From assembly GCA_017531805.1 (NCBI GenBank), contig JAFXKG010000007.1:1-51219 (forward strand): 51,219 nt of DNA. Reading direction: 5' to 3'. The translations under genes were made by a program, and so were the position numbers. The notes under the pieces are model-generated. The model was not told the DNA's origin. It was given only the letters and a program-made list of their open reading frames with translations, and made no database searches. Source of the DNA: Clostridia bacterium (GTDB taxonomy: Bacteria; Bacillota; Clostridia; Christensenellales; UBA1242). Shown here in pieces: positions 1 to 8,078 of this stretch; positions within the stretch are counted from its first letter, which is position 1; each line of letters starts with the position of its first letter.

Positions 1-490
1 CATCGTCATCATCATCGTCATCATCATCAAAATCGTCGTCGATCATGTCAAGACCTAAATCGTCATCATCGTCTTCATCTTCGTCAATATCTTTATCTAA
101 AGAATCTCCAAAACTGAAATCTTCTTCGTCAATGCCGGCAGTGTCTTCAATGTCGTCATCATAGGTATCATGTACGATATCTTCGTCTTCGTCATCTTCT
201 TCGTCGTCATCAGAAATATATTTGTGCCAATCAGAAATCTCTTTATTTTCTTCGTCTTCTGACATAGTTACACCCAATTCTTGACGGCAACTATCACAAA
301 TTTCTTCGTCACTTTGAACAAAGTTGATTTTGCAAATAGGACAAAGTTCTAGGTCGTCGATATCATCTTCTGATGATTGTATCAACTTCATTTCCTTTTT
401 GCAGACATTGCAGTATTGATCTGCCTTTTTAATGTAATTCAATTCACAACGCGGACATAACATCCAAACTGGTTTTGTAGCCTTTGCCAT
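1..490 (-). CDS. Zinc-ribbon protein with very acidic tail (C-terminus beyond window)
   Basis: The start ATG is at 490 and the frame stays open to base 1, so about 163 residues are visible and the C-terminus is missing. The N-terminal third has two paired-cysteine motifs (CPRC with CNVC, then CPIC with CDSC), as in zinc ribbons. From about residue 95 the chain is almost all Asp and Glu, ending in a run of Asp at the window edge. A consensus promoter lies just upstream. Zinc ribbons with acidic tails often contact nucleic acids or the transcription machinery, but nothing here fixes a function and I do not recognise the family. The gene model is well supported; the role is open. Confidence 0.75.
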   Translation of the reverse strand, partial: MAKATKPVWMLCPRCELNYIKKADQYCNVCKKEMKLIQSSEDDIDDLELCPICKINFVQSDEEICDSCRQELGVTMSEDEENKEISDWHKYISDDDEEDDEDEDIVHDTYDDDIEDTAGIDEEDFSFGDSLDKDIDEDEDDDDDLGLDMIDDDFDDDDDDDDD

Positions 491-517
491 AAAATCTCCT
501 TTCACTATACTTAGTAC

Positions 518-546
518 ATTATAATGAGAATAAAAATATTTGTCTA
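518..546 (-). promoter_or_regulatory. SigA-type promoter of the zinc-ribbon gene
   Basis: On the minus strand there is TAGACA (541-546), a 17-bp spacer, then TATAAT (518-523). The start codon is 28 nt further on, behind a GGAG ribosome site. Confidence 0.7.
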
Positions 547-700
547 CTATTTTTAAAAAGAAATTTTAAAAAGTTGTTGATGAAGATTTTTATTTAATAT
601 TTCCTTTTAATGAGTATAAAATTTTATCTATAGTTTTAAATCGGGTTTTAACATTAAACATGATAGTAATACGCTTAACGCAAAGCAAATATGCATCAAT

Positions 701-731
701 CAAAAAAAGAAAAGGACCTTTAGCCCTTTTT
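701..731 (-). terminator. Intrinsic terminator after spo0A
   Basis: An AAAAGG/CCTTTT stem (710-715 with 725-730) is followed on the minus strand by a T-rich tract. The rest of the 491-751 gap holds only the promoter above and no convincing reading frame. Confidence 0.55.
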
Positions 732-751
732 GAAATTTATTAAGATAATTG

Positions 752-1501
752 TTATGCTCCTTCTATAAGCATTTTGTCTGCAACAAGTGCAATAAACTCA
801 CCATTGGTTGGCTTTTCGTTTGATGAGTAAACTTTGATACCAAAAAGATTGTTGATGTTTTCAATTTTACCTCTATTCCATGCCACTTCTATTGCATGTC
901 TTATTGCTCGCTCTACCTTTGATGCACTTGTATCATATTTTTCTGCAATAGTTGGATAAAGTTTTTTTGTAATAGAGTTTATGATTTCTGGATTGGCAAT
1001 AGCAAGTTTGATTGCTTCACGCAAAAATTGATAACCCTTGATATGCGCAGGTATACCTACAGTTATAAATATGTTTGTGATTTTTTCTTCTATTTGATTT
1101 GATGATTTAGAGTAAGACACTTTGCTTTGCGCTTTTTCTGGGCTAAGTATATCATCAATTCTGTCCATCAAAGTTTGGATGTCAAATGGCTTGATGCAAT
1201 AATACTTAGCACCCAAAGATATTGCCTTGTTGATAAAACCATCTATAGATAATGATGATTGTATAACGATTTTTGTATTGATATCGTTACCCAAATTTTC
1301 CATAACTTTAAATCCGTCACACTTTGAAAGGACAATATCCATAATTGCCACGTCTGGATTTAATGTTTTAATCAAAGAAATAAGTTCTTCGCCATTAGTG
1401 GTTGTTGCCAATATTTCATATTTATCGTCAGTAAAACTCTTTACCATAGAGTTTAAAAAATTTTGATCTTCATCTGCAAGTATAATAGAAATTTTTTTCA
1501 T
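752..1501 (-). CDS. spo0A: Sporulation master regulator Spo0A
   Basis: A 249-residue response regulator. The receiver domain (about 1-120) has the acidic pocket at D10-D12, the phospho-acceptor D55 in an IMDIV context, and a lysine near 104. The DNA-binding domain (about 140-249) carries the Spo0A recognition-helix region SKVERAIRHAIEVAWNRG, which is nearly invariant in the family. Phosphorylated Spo0A switches the cell into sporulation by binding 0A boxes. The start is preceded by a GGGGG ribosome site. A perfect 0A box (TGTCGAA) lies 129 bp upstream, which suggests autoregulation. Slightly shorter than the Bacillus protein (267 aa) but with all functional parts. Confidence 0.97.
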   Translation of the reverse strand: MKKISIILADEDQNFLNSMVKSFTDDKYEILATTTNGEELISLIKTLNPDVAIMDIVLSKCDGFKVMENLGNDINTKIVIQSSLSIDGFINKAISLGAKYYCIKPFDIQTLMDRIDDILSPEKAQSKVSYSKSSNQIEEKITNIFITVGIPAHIKGYQFLREAIKLAIANPEIINSITKKLYPTIAEKYDTSASKVERAIRHAIEVAWNRGKIENINNLFGIKVYSSNEKPTNGEFIALVADKMLIEGA

Positions 1502-1625
1502 AATTTCCCCCTTTATTTTTTGTTTGTTGAGTACGTGTATATAATAACAAAAAATGCTACAAAATCGCTAAAAGAAAATATTAAAAAATTGCTTATTTTT
1601 AGCAATTTGTTGCAGATTAAAAATG

Positions 1626-1638
1626 TTTTTGTCGAAAA
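1626..1638 (+). promoter_or_regulatory. Candidate Spo0A-binding box
   Basis: TTTTTGTCGAAAA contains the 0A core TGTCGAA (1630-1636). It lies between divergent spo0A and the sipL-like gene, so it could serve either. I see nothing else clear in the 1502-1829 gap except the AGGAGGT ribosome site (1819-1825) of the downstream gene. Confidence 0.5.
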
Positions 1639-1829
1639 TGATTTTCATGAATAAAGATTTTGTAAGTTTTGAGATAAAAAACAAGATTTTATTTTAATAA
1701 AATTTACAATCTTGTCTTAATCAGTTTGATTTTTAATCTTTTTTGCGATTTTAAAAAAGTTGCTATTTGCAAATTTTAATCATAATTTTTGATGTATGAT
1801 TATACATTATTTAAAGACAGGAGGTCACA

Positions 1830-3341
1830 ATGGGTGAGACAAGCGCAAGCGTAAAAATTACATACACAAAAAATTTAGGCAAAATACATTTTGGCACAAC
1901 ATTAAGTGTGCCTATTGATGGTAATGTAAATATCAAAACTATTCTTGGTGTATACACATATCTTTATGACGACAAAGTAGAGTGTGGCAGTGGCAAAGCA
2001 ATCTTGACTGGCAAGGTTGGTTTAAAAGTTATTTACATCGACACGGACGGCATAAGCAACACTATATCAGACAGTCAATCGATAAGCGAAAGTTTTGTTG
2101 ATAGTTCTATCACGCCTGACAGTTATATTAATATTTCTAATCACAATATCGTAAACAATATTCTATCAAGCGACGGAACATTAAAAATAAGTTGCGACAT
2201 AGTCTTTGCGCCAGTTATGTATTTAAATATTGGACTAAAGAACGACCAAAACATGTTTGCAAACATGATAACAAAGAAAAACGAAATACAAACTAACTCA
2301 ATCTCAAATATCGTAAATTCTTCTTTTGACTATACTTGTAACTTTGAAACAAAAGATACAATATCTAAAATTTTGTGCCACGACGCATACTTTGCACCAA
2401 CAAGCAGTTCTGTTGATAGCGACGGGGTTTTGTTGGAAGGAAAGTTATATTCTAAATTAATTTACGAAACACAAGACGGAGACGCCAACACCATTAAAGA
2501 ATTGCAAGATGTGTTTAACATTAAAACACAATGCTCTGTAAGCGGACTTGATGATGATTGCATCCCTGACCTTAGTTTTATGCTTGACCGTTCTAAAGAA
2601 AGTATCACTACCGAAATTGAAGATGGCAATTCTGTTGTAACTATTGTAAACAATATAAAAGTATGTGGTGTGTGTGTAAAAAATATGTCTGTTGAAGTTG
2701 TTGATGACGCTTTTTGCACTGATTGCGAATTAGAACTAAACAAAACCAACCGCGATTATGTAAATCAAGTTTTGCAAGAAGCAATTAACGATAAAGTAAA
2801 CGGAGAAATTACACTTAACAATGACGAAACTGCCATTGAAGAAATATTATCATGCATGAACATTTTGCCAGAAATTACCAACTACTACATTAAAGACGAC
2901 AAAATGAATTTTGAAGGCATTATCACTGCCCATATAAACTATTTAGACGAAAACAAAGATTACAAACATCGTCAAGTAGAATTACCTTTTGTTGTTAGTG
3001 GCAAAACAAACCTAGAAAAATTTGATTGTGTACGCGCAGACATACATGTGGAAGATTGCAGAGTAAAAGCAAAACGCGGAACAATAATAGAAATGGAATT
3101 TTGCATCGAAATCTTGTCAAAAATTTATCTTAAATCCAGTTGCGAAATGATTGACAATGTAACCATGGGCAAAGCAACAAATTTTGGCATGTATGATTAT
3201 CAAATATTTTTAGCAAAACCAAACGAAACAATGTGGGATTTATGCAAGCGTATAAAAATTTCGCCAGATGAGTTGTTAAAAACAAACAAAGACTTACCAC
3301 TGATTATGACAGGTGGCGAAAAAATAGTTATCAAGCGTTAA
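1830..3341 (+). CDS. SPOCS (DUF3794)/LysM protein, SipL-like spore envelope factor
   Basis: 503 residues. The body is built of DUF3794/SPOCS-type beta-rich segments (N-terminal, middle and about 300-430). The last 45 or so residues form a LysM domain (IFLAKPNETMWDLCKRIKIS region). In clostridia, SipL has this architecture and tethers the SpoIVA coat basement layer to the forespore outer membrane. Start chosen at ATG 1830 behind a strong AGGAGGT. It is transcribed divergently from spo0A, which fits a sporulation role. No signal peptide is seen, consistent with action in the mother-cell cytoplasm. SipL is the best match, but other clostridial SPOCS-LysM proteins exist, so no symbol is assigned. 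Confidence 0.8.
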   Translation: MGETSASVKITYTKNLGKIHFGTTLSVPIDGNVNIKTILGVYTYLYDDKVECGSGKAILTGKVGLKVIYIDTDGISNTISDSQSISESFVDSSITPDSYINISNHNIVNNILSSDGTLKISCDIVFAPVMYLNIGLKNDQNMFANMITKKNEIQTNSISNIVNSSFDYTCNFETKDTISKILCHDAYFAPTSSSVDSDGVLLEGKLYSKLIYETQDGDANTIKELQDVFNIKTQCSVSGLDDDCIPDLSFMLDRSKESITTEIEDGNSVVTIVNNIKVCGVCVKNMSVEVVDDAFCTDCELELNKTNRDYVNQVLQEAINDKVNGEITLNNDETAIEEILSCMNILPEITNYYIKDDKMNFEGIITAHINYLDENKDYKHRQVELPFVVSGKTNLEKFDCVRADIHVEDCRVKAKRGTIIEMEFCIEILSKIYLKSSCEMIDNVTMGKATNFGMYDYQIFLAKPNETMWDLCKRIKISPDELLKTNKDLPLIMTGGEKIVIKR

Positions 3342-3342
3342 A

Positions 3343-3367
3343 AAAAGAGAGCGATTGCTCTCTTTTT
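3343..3367. terminator. Bidirectional terminator between the sipL-like gene and lysS
   Basis: AAAGAGAGC-GATT-GCTCTCTTT hairpin with A-rich and T-rich flanks, between two convergent genes. Confidence 0.85.
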
Positions 3368-3368
3368 A

Positions 3369-4892
3369 TTAATCTTCTTTGTCAGCATCCAATGGTTTAG
3401 TCATAGGGAACAAAATAGTATCACGGATATTTGGCAAATCAAATATCATCATAATAAATCTGTCTATACCAAAACCTAAACCTGACATTGGTGGCATGCC
3501 GTGTTCCATAGCAAGCAAGAAATCTTCATCAACGTCCATTGTTTCGTCGTCGCCCATTTCTTTGTCTTTAAGTTGAGCAACAAGTGCTTTTCTTTGTTCG
3601 ATAGGGTCTACCAATTCGCTGTATGCATTTAAAATTTCTGCACCATTAACAACAACTTGGAAAACATCTGTAACACGATTGTCGTTGTCGTTTCTTCTTG
3701 CCAAAGTTTTTAAGAACGCAGGATAGTTGTAAAGGATAGTAGGTCCTACAATGTTTCTTCTAATAAGTTTTTTGTAAGCATAGTCTATAATTGCTCTGCA
3801 AGAATTGTATCCTTCCAATTCGTCGCGTGTAAGTTTGCCACTTTCTGCAATTTTTTCTTGCAAAACTTTATAGTCATCAATGCTTAAGAAATCAAAACCT
3901 AACAACTCTTTCATTTTTTCGATGTAGTTTATTCTTTCCCAGTTTTCGTCACCAAAATCAATTTCGTTTCCTGCAACGGTGATTTTTGTTGTACCGATTG
4001 TGTACATCATCAACTCTTTAATAAACTTTTTAAAGAATTTAACATTGTCTTCAAAGTCCCAATAAGATGCGTACCACTCTACTTGAGTAAATTCTTGCAA
4101 GTGAGTTGGGTCCATGCCTTCGTTACGGAAGTCTTTACCAAGTTCAAACACTTTGTCAAAACCACCAGCAACAGCCATTTTTAACCATGTTTCAGTAGCA
4201 ATTCTCAAATTACAATCAAGCGCAAGGGCATTGTGATGAGTAAAGAAAGGTTTTGCGCTTGCACCACTTACAGCTGTTTGCAAAATAGGAGTTTCCACTT
4301 CTATAAATCCGTTATCTTCTAGATATCTTCTTACAAAAGATACCGCTCTGCTTCTTGCAATAAATACTTTTCTAGAACTTTCATTTGAAACGATATCCAA
4401 ATATCTTTGGCGATATCTTGCGTCAATATCTACAAGTCCATGGAATTTTTCTGGCAACCCACGCAACGCTTTAGATAGCAACTCAAAAGATTCTACTTGT
4501 ACGGTAAGTTCACCTGTTTGAGTGCGTACCAATTCACCATTTACACCAACAAAGTCACCAATATCACAAAATTCTTTAAACTTTGCCAATGCTTCTTCTC
4601 CAACGATGTTTAAAGATAAACTGATTTGTACACTTGTCCTTAATGGATTGTTAAAATCAATTTCGAAATTATCACCGATAGCATAAAGGCGTGCAAAAAT
4701 AAGTTTGCCAAAAGTACGCTTAAAAGTCATGCGTCCTGCAACGCTTACTTTTGTGCCAAGTTCGTATTTTTCTAAGTCGTGAATTTCATGAGTTTTGTTA
4801 AATTTTGCCTTGTAGGCCTTTTCTCCCATTGATTCCAACTTTTTGATTTTTTCTACTTTAATGTCAAATTCACTTAAATTTGTGTTTTCCAT
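3369..4892 (-). CDS. lysS: Lysyl-tRNA synthetase, class II
   Basis: 507 residues, the usual length for bacterial LysRS. An N-terminal OB-fold anticodon-binding domain (about 45-150) is followed by the class II catalytic core. Motif 2 is FRNEGMDPTHLQEFTQ and motif 3 is GLGFGIDRF near the C-terminus. It charges tRNA-Lys using ATP in the cytoplasm. The start is supported by an AAGGAG site and by a consensus promoter directly upstream. Transcribed alone, toward the sipL-like gene, with a shared terminator. Confidence 0.98.
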   Translation of the reverse strand: MENTNLSEFDIKVEKIKKLESMGEKAYKAKFNKTHEIHDLEKYELGTKVSVAGRMTFKRTFGKLIFARLYAIGDNFEIDFNNPLRTSVQISLSLNIVGEEALAKFKEFCDIGDFVGVNGELVRTQTGELTVQVESFELLSKALRGLPEKFHGLVDIDARYRQRYLDIVSNESSRKVFIARSRAVSFVRRYLEDNGFIEVETPILQTAVSGASAKPFFTHHNALALDCNLRIATETWLKMAVAGGFDKVFELGKDFRNEGMDPTHLQEFTQVEWYASYWDFEDNVKFFKKFIKELMMYTIGTTKITVAGNEIDFGDENWERINYIEKMKELLGFDFLSIDDYKVLQEKIAESGKLTRDELEGYNSCRAIIDYAYKKLIRRNIVGPTILYNYPAFLKTLARRNDNDNRVTDVFQVVVNGAEILNAYSELVDPIEQRKALVAQLKDKEMGDDETMDVDEDFLLAMEHGMPPMSGLGFGIDRFIMMIFDLPNIRDTILFPMTKPLDADKED

Positions 4893-4924
4893 TTAATTCT
4901 CCTTAAAAATATCTTATGATGTTT

Positions 4925-4953
4925 AGTATAACAACAACAAATTAAATTGTCAA
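4925..4953 (-). promoter_or_regulatory. lysS promoter
   Basis: TTGACA (4948-4953), 17-bp spacer, TATACT (4925-4930) on the minus strand. The transcript would carry a short leader with an AAGGAG site. Confidence 0.8.
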
Positions 4954-4960
4954 TCTTATA

Positions 4961-4989
4961 AAGAAAAAAGAACTGAATAAATCAGTTCT
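4961..4989 (-). terminator. Terminator of the rpmH-rnpA-yidD-yidC-jag operon
   Basis: AGAACTGA/TCAGTTCT stem (4969-4976 with 4982-4989) followed on the minus strand by a T-rich run. Confidence 0.8.
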
Positions 4990-4994
4990 ATTAT

Positions 4995-5729
4995 CTATCT
5001 TTTAAATATTGGTTTTACAACAACGTGACGTTTTTCGCCTTCGCCAGTAGATTCTGTAGTAACATCTTCACGCTCTTGAAGTGTTGTGTGAATTATTCGT
5101 CTTTCGTACGCGTTCATTGGGTCTAAGTGGATGTTGCGTTCTATTTTTATTGCTTGGTCTGCAGTTTTGTTTGCAAGGTCCATAATAGTTTGATTTCTGC
5201 TTGCCTTGTAGCCGTCAACATCTAGATACAATCTGATTGCACCTTCTCCACGGGTTTTTAAACCGCTTAACAACATTTGCAAAGCTTGAATATTTTCTCC
5301 GTGGAAACCAATTAATTTGCCAAGATTTTCACCTTTAATTGAAAAAGAAACTTCATTTTCGCCTGCAACTGCATCAACTGTTGCATTTTCGTCCAACATG
5401 TGTGCAAGTCCTGACAAAAATTCTTTACCTCTTGCTTCTAATCTTGTTGTGTCAAAAAGTCTTTTTTTCTTTTCTGCAACTTCTTCTACAACTTCTGCAA
5501 CTTCAGTTTCTTCTGTTGGTTGTTCAACTTCTTCAACTGGTTGCTCTGCAATTTCTTCTTCAAATTCGGTTGGTTTTTCTTCGCCCCAAGTCAACAACAC
5601 TTTGGCTTTTTTAAACAAACCGCCGGAATCAATAACTTTAATTTCAACTTCTTCTCGCTTCATACCGCATTCCAAAAGACCATTTTGAATTGCGATTTCT
5701 ACGCTTTTTCCTGTTGCTTCTAATTGCAT
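4995..5729 (-). CDS. jag: RNA-binding protein Jag/KhpB
   Basis: 244 residues from ATG 5729 (MQLEATGKSVE). This start has a GGAAGGAG site; a longer upstream frame would run into yidC. The order is an N-terminal Jag domain (1-50), an acidic Glu/Val-rich linker (about 55-90), a type II KH domain with the GFHG loop, and a C-terminal R3H domain (around NAYERRIIH). In Firmicutes KhpB binds many RNAs and affects cell division and envelope growth. Its position directly after yidC (13-nt gap) is the classic arrangement. Confidence 0.95.
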   Translation of the reverse strand: MQLEATGKSVEIAIQNGLLECGMKREEVEIKVIDSGGLFKKAKVLLTWGEEKPTEFEEEIAEQPVEEVEQPTEETEVAEVVEEVAEKKKRLFDTTRLEARGKEFLSGLAHMLDENATVDAVAGENEVSFSIKGENLGKLIGFHGENIQALQMLLSGLKTRGEGAIRLYLDVDGYKASRNQTIMDLANKTADQAIKIERNIHLDPMNAYERRIIHTTLQEREDVTTESTGEGEKRHVVVKPIFKR

Positions 5730-5742
5730 ATAAATCTCCTTC

Positions 5743-6765
5743 CTATTTTTTGTAGTTACGGCTGTATTCAACAACCTCTACATGTTTGTTTTTCATCACA
5801 ATTTCTTCGTCAGTTTTGCCTTTGTTTTTATGATTTATGATAAGCGTAATGATGGTAGAGATGATTGCGCTCATCAAAGAGTTAACGATAATATAAAGCG
5901 CAAACACTGCGTTTGATGTAAATACAAACAAAAGCATAGAAAGTGGTATTACGCACATCATTACTTTGTTCATTGTGTTAAGTTTTTGACCTTTAGGGGT
6001 CATAAGTTTTGAACTAACTAATTGTGTTGCAAAAGATATAAGAACAGCTAAAATCACCAAAATATAGTAACCATTTTGTGCTTGTTTTTCACCTTCGATT
6101 GACGAAACAATAAAATTATATTTGTTTACATCCATGCTTCCTTGACCATAATAATTTACATAAGCATCATATTCAACAAATTGACTAGTTTTAGAGTCTG
6201 CCTTCCAAACATTTTTAATCCAGAGCCAACTGTTTTGCTTTTTAAGATTTTCATATTCTTCTCTAATCTCTACACGGATTTCTTCCTTTTCAAGATCGGA
6301 CAATGTATCAATTTCTCTGTTATCCAAAGCAACTGTATAAGCGTTGTCCAAAGATTTAAACGAAGAATATAATTTTTGGTCGCCATAATTTCTAAGACTT
6401 GAGAACAATGTAAAGAATACAACTAAGGTTATAATCAAAGGCAACAACATAGATAAGCACATGCCACCCATGTTTACATTATGTTTTTTGTATAGTTTGC
6501 TTGTTTCTTGATTTAATTTTTCCTTATCGTTTGCATACTTTTTTTGCAACTCATTTAATTCTGGTTGCATGATTGCCATAAATTTTGTTTGCTTTTGACT
6601 TGAGTTTCTTTGATAGACATCAATAGGAATAAGTATAAGTTTTAAAACGATGGTAAAGACAATAATAGTCCAACCATAGTTTACAATACCTTTTGCCATC
6701 CAGTTGATGATGATATGCCAAAGATCAGCGCCTAAAAGCATGCTAACACTGTTTAACATTTCCAT
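5743..6765 (-). CDS. yidC: Membrane protein insertase YidC/OxaI (SpoIIIJ type)
   Basis: 340 residues with the hydrophobic segments of the 60KD-IMP family: about 28-50, 105-128, then segments after 230, 255-275 and 280-305. The conserved cytoplasmic hairpin follows the first segment (MQPELNELQKKYAND). A loop of about 90 residues between segments 2 and 3 is longer than in many Gram-positive YidC proteins. It inserts membrane proteins with or without SecYEG. There is no lipobox in the first residues. It overlaps the end of yidD by 13 bases, indicating translational coupling. Confidence 0.96.
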   Translation of the reverse strand: MEMLNSVSMLLGADLWHIIINWMAKGIVNYGWTIIVFTIVLKLILIPIDVYQRNSSQKQTKFMAIMQPELNELQKKYANDKEKLNQETSKLYKKHNVNMGGMCLSMLLPLIITLVVFFTLFSSLRNYGDQKLYSSFKSLDNAYTVALDNREIDTLSDLEKEEIRVEIREEYENLKKQNSWLWIKNVWKADSKTSQFVEYDAYVNYYGQGSMDVNKYNFIVSSIEGEKQAQNGYYILVILAVLISFATQLVSSKLMTPKGQKLNTMNKVMMCVIPLSMLLFVFTSNAVFALYIIVNSLMSAIISTIITLIINHKNKGKTDEEIVMKNKHVEVVEYSRNYKK

Positions 6766-7028
6766 TTATAATTTCCTAATAAATTTAGTTTTGGATAGTC
6801 TACGCCCGCTTTGTGGTTAGGTGTGCATCTTAAAATGCGTTTTAATGCCAAAAAACCGCCAAAAAGCCAGCCAAATTCGACAATACTATCCCATGCGTAA
6901 TGACTGCAAGTTGGTGTATAATGACAACTTTTGCCATGTCCAAAACGCAACACTTTGCGATACAAAAAAATACAAAATAAAAATAACAAAGTGATTGGAT
7001 AAGTTACAATATAATAAAACTTAAACAT
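6753..7028 (-). CDS. yidD: Membrane protein insertion efficiency factor YidD
   Basis: 91 residues from ATG 7028, which has a GAGAG site at proper spacing. A GTG two codons earlier (7034) is possible but too close to that site. An N-terminal hydrophobic segment precedes the family signature CHYTPTCSHYA and an R-I-L-R-C-T-P motif. YidD helps YidC-dependent insertion at the inner membrane face. The gene overlaps both rnpA and yidC. Confidence 0.95.
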   Translation of the reverse strand: MFKFYYIVTYPITLLFLFCIFLYRKVLRFGHGKSCHYTPTCSHYAWDSIVEFGWLFGGFLALKRILRCTPNHKAGVDYPKLNLLGNYKWKC

Positions 7029-7371
7029 TTTCACTCTCTTTTAGTAAATTGTTTTTCTTTAACACTCGCAAAATTTCTGTTCCAACTTCATTTGATTTTA
7101 AATTTACAATGCTAGGTTTTGCAGTTATCACATAGTTTTTGATTGCAAATTTTTCTATATTCAATCTGCATGCCTCACTGATTATCCTTTTAACCCTGCT
7201 ACGAACTACGCTGTTGCCAACTTGTTTTGATACAGAAATACCAATTTGCGGTTGTTGTTTTAAAGCACGGACATAATGTATTGTAAAATTTAAAGAGTGT
7301 GCTACACTACCTTTTTTGTAAATGAAGTTGAATTCCTTTCTTTTTTTTAATCGGTTTATTTTATTAAGCAT
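7021..7371 (-). CDS. rnpA: Ribonuclease P protein component
   Basis: 116 residues, typical length. The conserved basic helix segment V-R-S-R-V-K-R-I-I-S-E-A lies near the centre, and KKRKEFNFIYKKG near the N-terminus matches RnpA. It is the protein subunit of RNase P, which matures tRNA 5' ends. It sits 8 bp after rpmH, the near-universal arrangement. The RNA subunit gene rnpB was not found in this window. Confidence 0.97.
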   Translation of the reverse strand: MLNKINRLKKRKEFNFIYKKGSVAHSLNFTIHYVRALKQQPQIGISVSKQVGNSVVRSRVKRIISEACRLNIEKFAIKNYVITAKPSIVNLKSNEVGTEILRVLKKNNLLKESENV

Positions 7372-7379
7372 ATAAACCT

Positions 7380-7514
7380 CTATTTAGTTAATTCTTTTTT
7401 TCCTTTGTTTCTACGGTTTTTAAGAACTTTTCTACCTGATAAAGTTTTCATTCTTGCTCTAAAACCGTGAACCTTACTGCGTTGTCTTTTCTTTGGTTGG
7501 TAAGTTTGCTTCAT
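7380..7514 (-). CDS. rpmH: 50S ribosomal protein L34
   Basis: A 44-residue gene read directly from the sequence. It starts [18 protein letters not shown] and carries the L34 core [17 protein letters not shown]; it ends KKELTK. It heads the rnpA-yidD-yidC-jag operon. The ribosome site GGAG lies 7-8 nt upstream. In most Firmicutes rpmH is divergent from dnaA across the origin; here it is 8 kb away and on the same strand as dnaA. Confidence 0.97.
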   Translation of the reverse strand: MKQTYQPKKRQRSKVHGFRARMKTLSGRKVLKNRRNKGKKELTK

Positions 7515-7607
7515 ATATATCTCCTTTTATTAAATTTACTTTGGTTTGCTGTCAGGGGAAACCCCCTTCGGAATATGGCATAAAGGCCTATGGATTGCAT
7601 CCTAAGT
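7515..7607 (-). ncRNA. Structured 5' leader of the rpmH operon
   Basis: The promoter at 7614-7642 predicts a start near 7607, giving a leader of about 93 nt. In the transcript sense it contains three short hairpins: GGAT-GCA-ATCC, GGC-CTTTAT-GCC and GGGG-GTTT-CCCC. G/C-rich stems are rare in intergenic DNA here. This could be an autoregulatory ribosomal-protein leader. I do not recognise a named family. Confidence 0.45.
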
Positions 7608-7613
7608 GCAAAC

Positions 7614-7642
7614 ATAATAGCAAAAAACATCAGATTTGTCAA
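7614..7642 (-). promoter_or_regulatory. rpmH operon promoter
   Basis: TTGACA (7637-7642), 17-bp spacer, TATTAT (7614-7619) on the minus strand. Confidence 0.75.
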
Positions 7643-7700
7643 TAAATACATTTAACGAAAAATGTCTTAATCCATGTTTTTGTTGCAAAATCTGCATTGC

Positions 7701-7726
7701 AAACAAAAAAGACTATAAAATAGTCT
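7701..7726 (-). terminator. Terminator of the glnS operon
   Basis: AGACTAT-TTT-ATAGTCT hairpin (7710-7726) followed on the minus strand by TTTTTTG. The stop codon of the last gene (7713-7715) lies inside the stem. Confidence 0.8.
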
Positions 7727-8069
7727 CTTGTGTTACATCTTTTAATGACATTTCAAAAAGTTGATTTATGTCAGTTGTTTTTAAAACTTGTTCATCAATG
7801 CTAATACTAAATAAAGGTACACCATGATGAGAAGTAATTACAAGACCTTTGTTTGTATAAATAAATTCTGACAAAGTATCCATAAAAGTGTCAGATGTAT
7901 AGTCTGTTCGCACTCCTAATGCAATTATCAAATGTCGCAAATCAAAATGTGATATTTTAAAAGGGTCTGAGATGTGTGAGACATATAAAGTCCCGTCAAA
8001 CATGTCGTTTTCATCTTTTGTAATATTATACTTTAAAATTGCTTTTTCTAAGTTGAGTGTAAAATTCAT
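7713..8069 (-). CDS. Hypothetical protein downstream of glnS
   Basis: 118 residues with a GGAG site, 9 bp after the glnS stop, so almost certainly cotranscribed. No signal peptide or membrane segment. The sequence is mixed alpha/beta with a hydrophobic middle (HFDLRHLIIALGV). I do not recognise the family. The stop codon within the terminator stem makes the gene boundary credible. Confidence 0.7.
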   Translation of the reverse strand: MNFTLNLEKAILKYNITKDENDMFDGTLYVSHISDPFKISHFDLRHLIIALGVRTDYTSDTFMDTLSEFIYTNKGLVITSHHGVPLFSISIDEQVLKTTDINQLFEMSLKDVTQETIL

Positions 8070-8078
8070 GATTTTCTC

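Noticed and set aside
601..751. Open stretch on the minus strand ahead of the spo0A terminator ending near 600
   Set aside because: It overlaps the terminator, lacks a ribosome site and has no protein-like pattern that I can defend.
3376..5723. Plus-strand frames inside lysS and jag
   Set aside because: Low-complexity shadows of real minus-strand genes, without ribosome sites.
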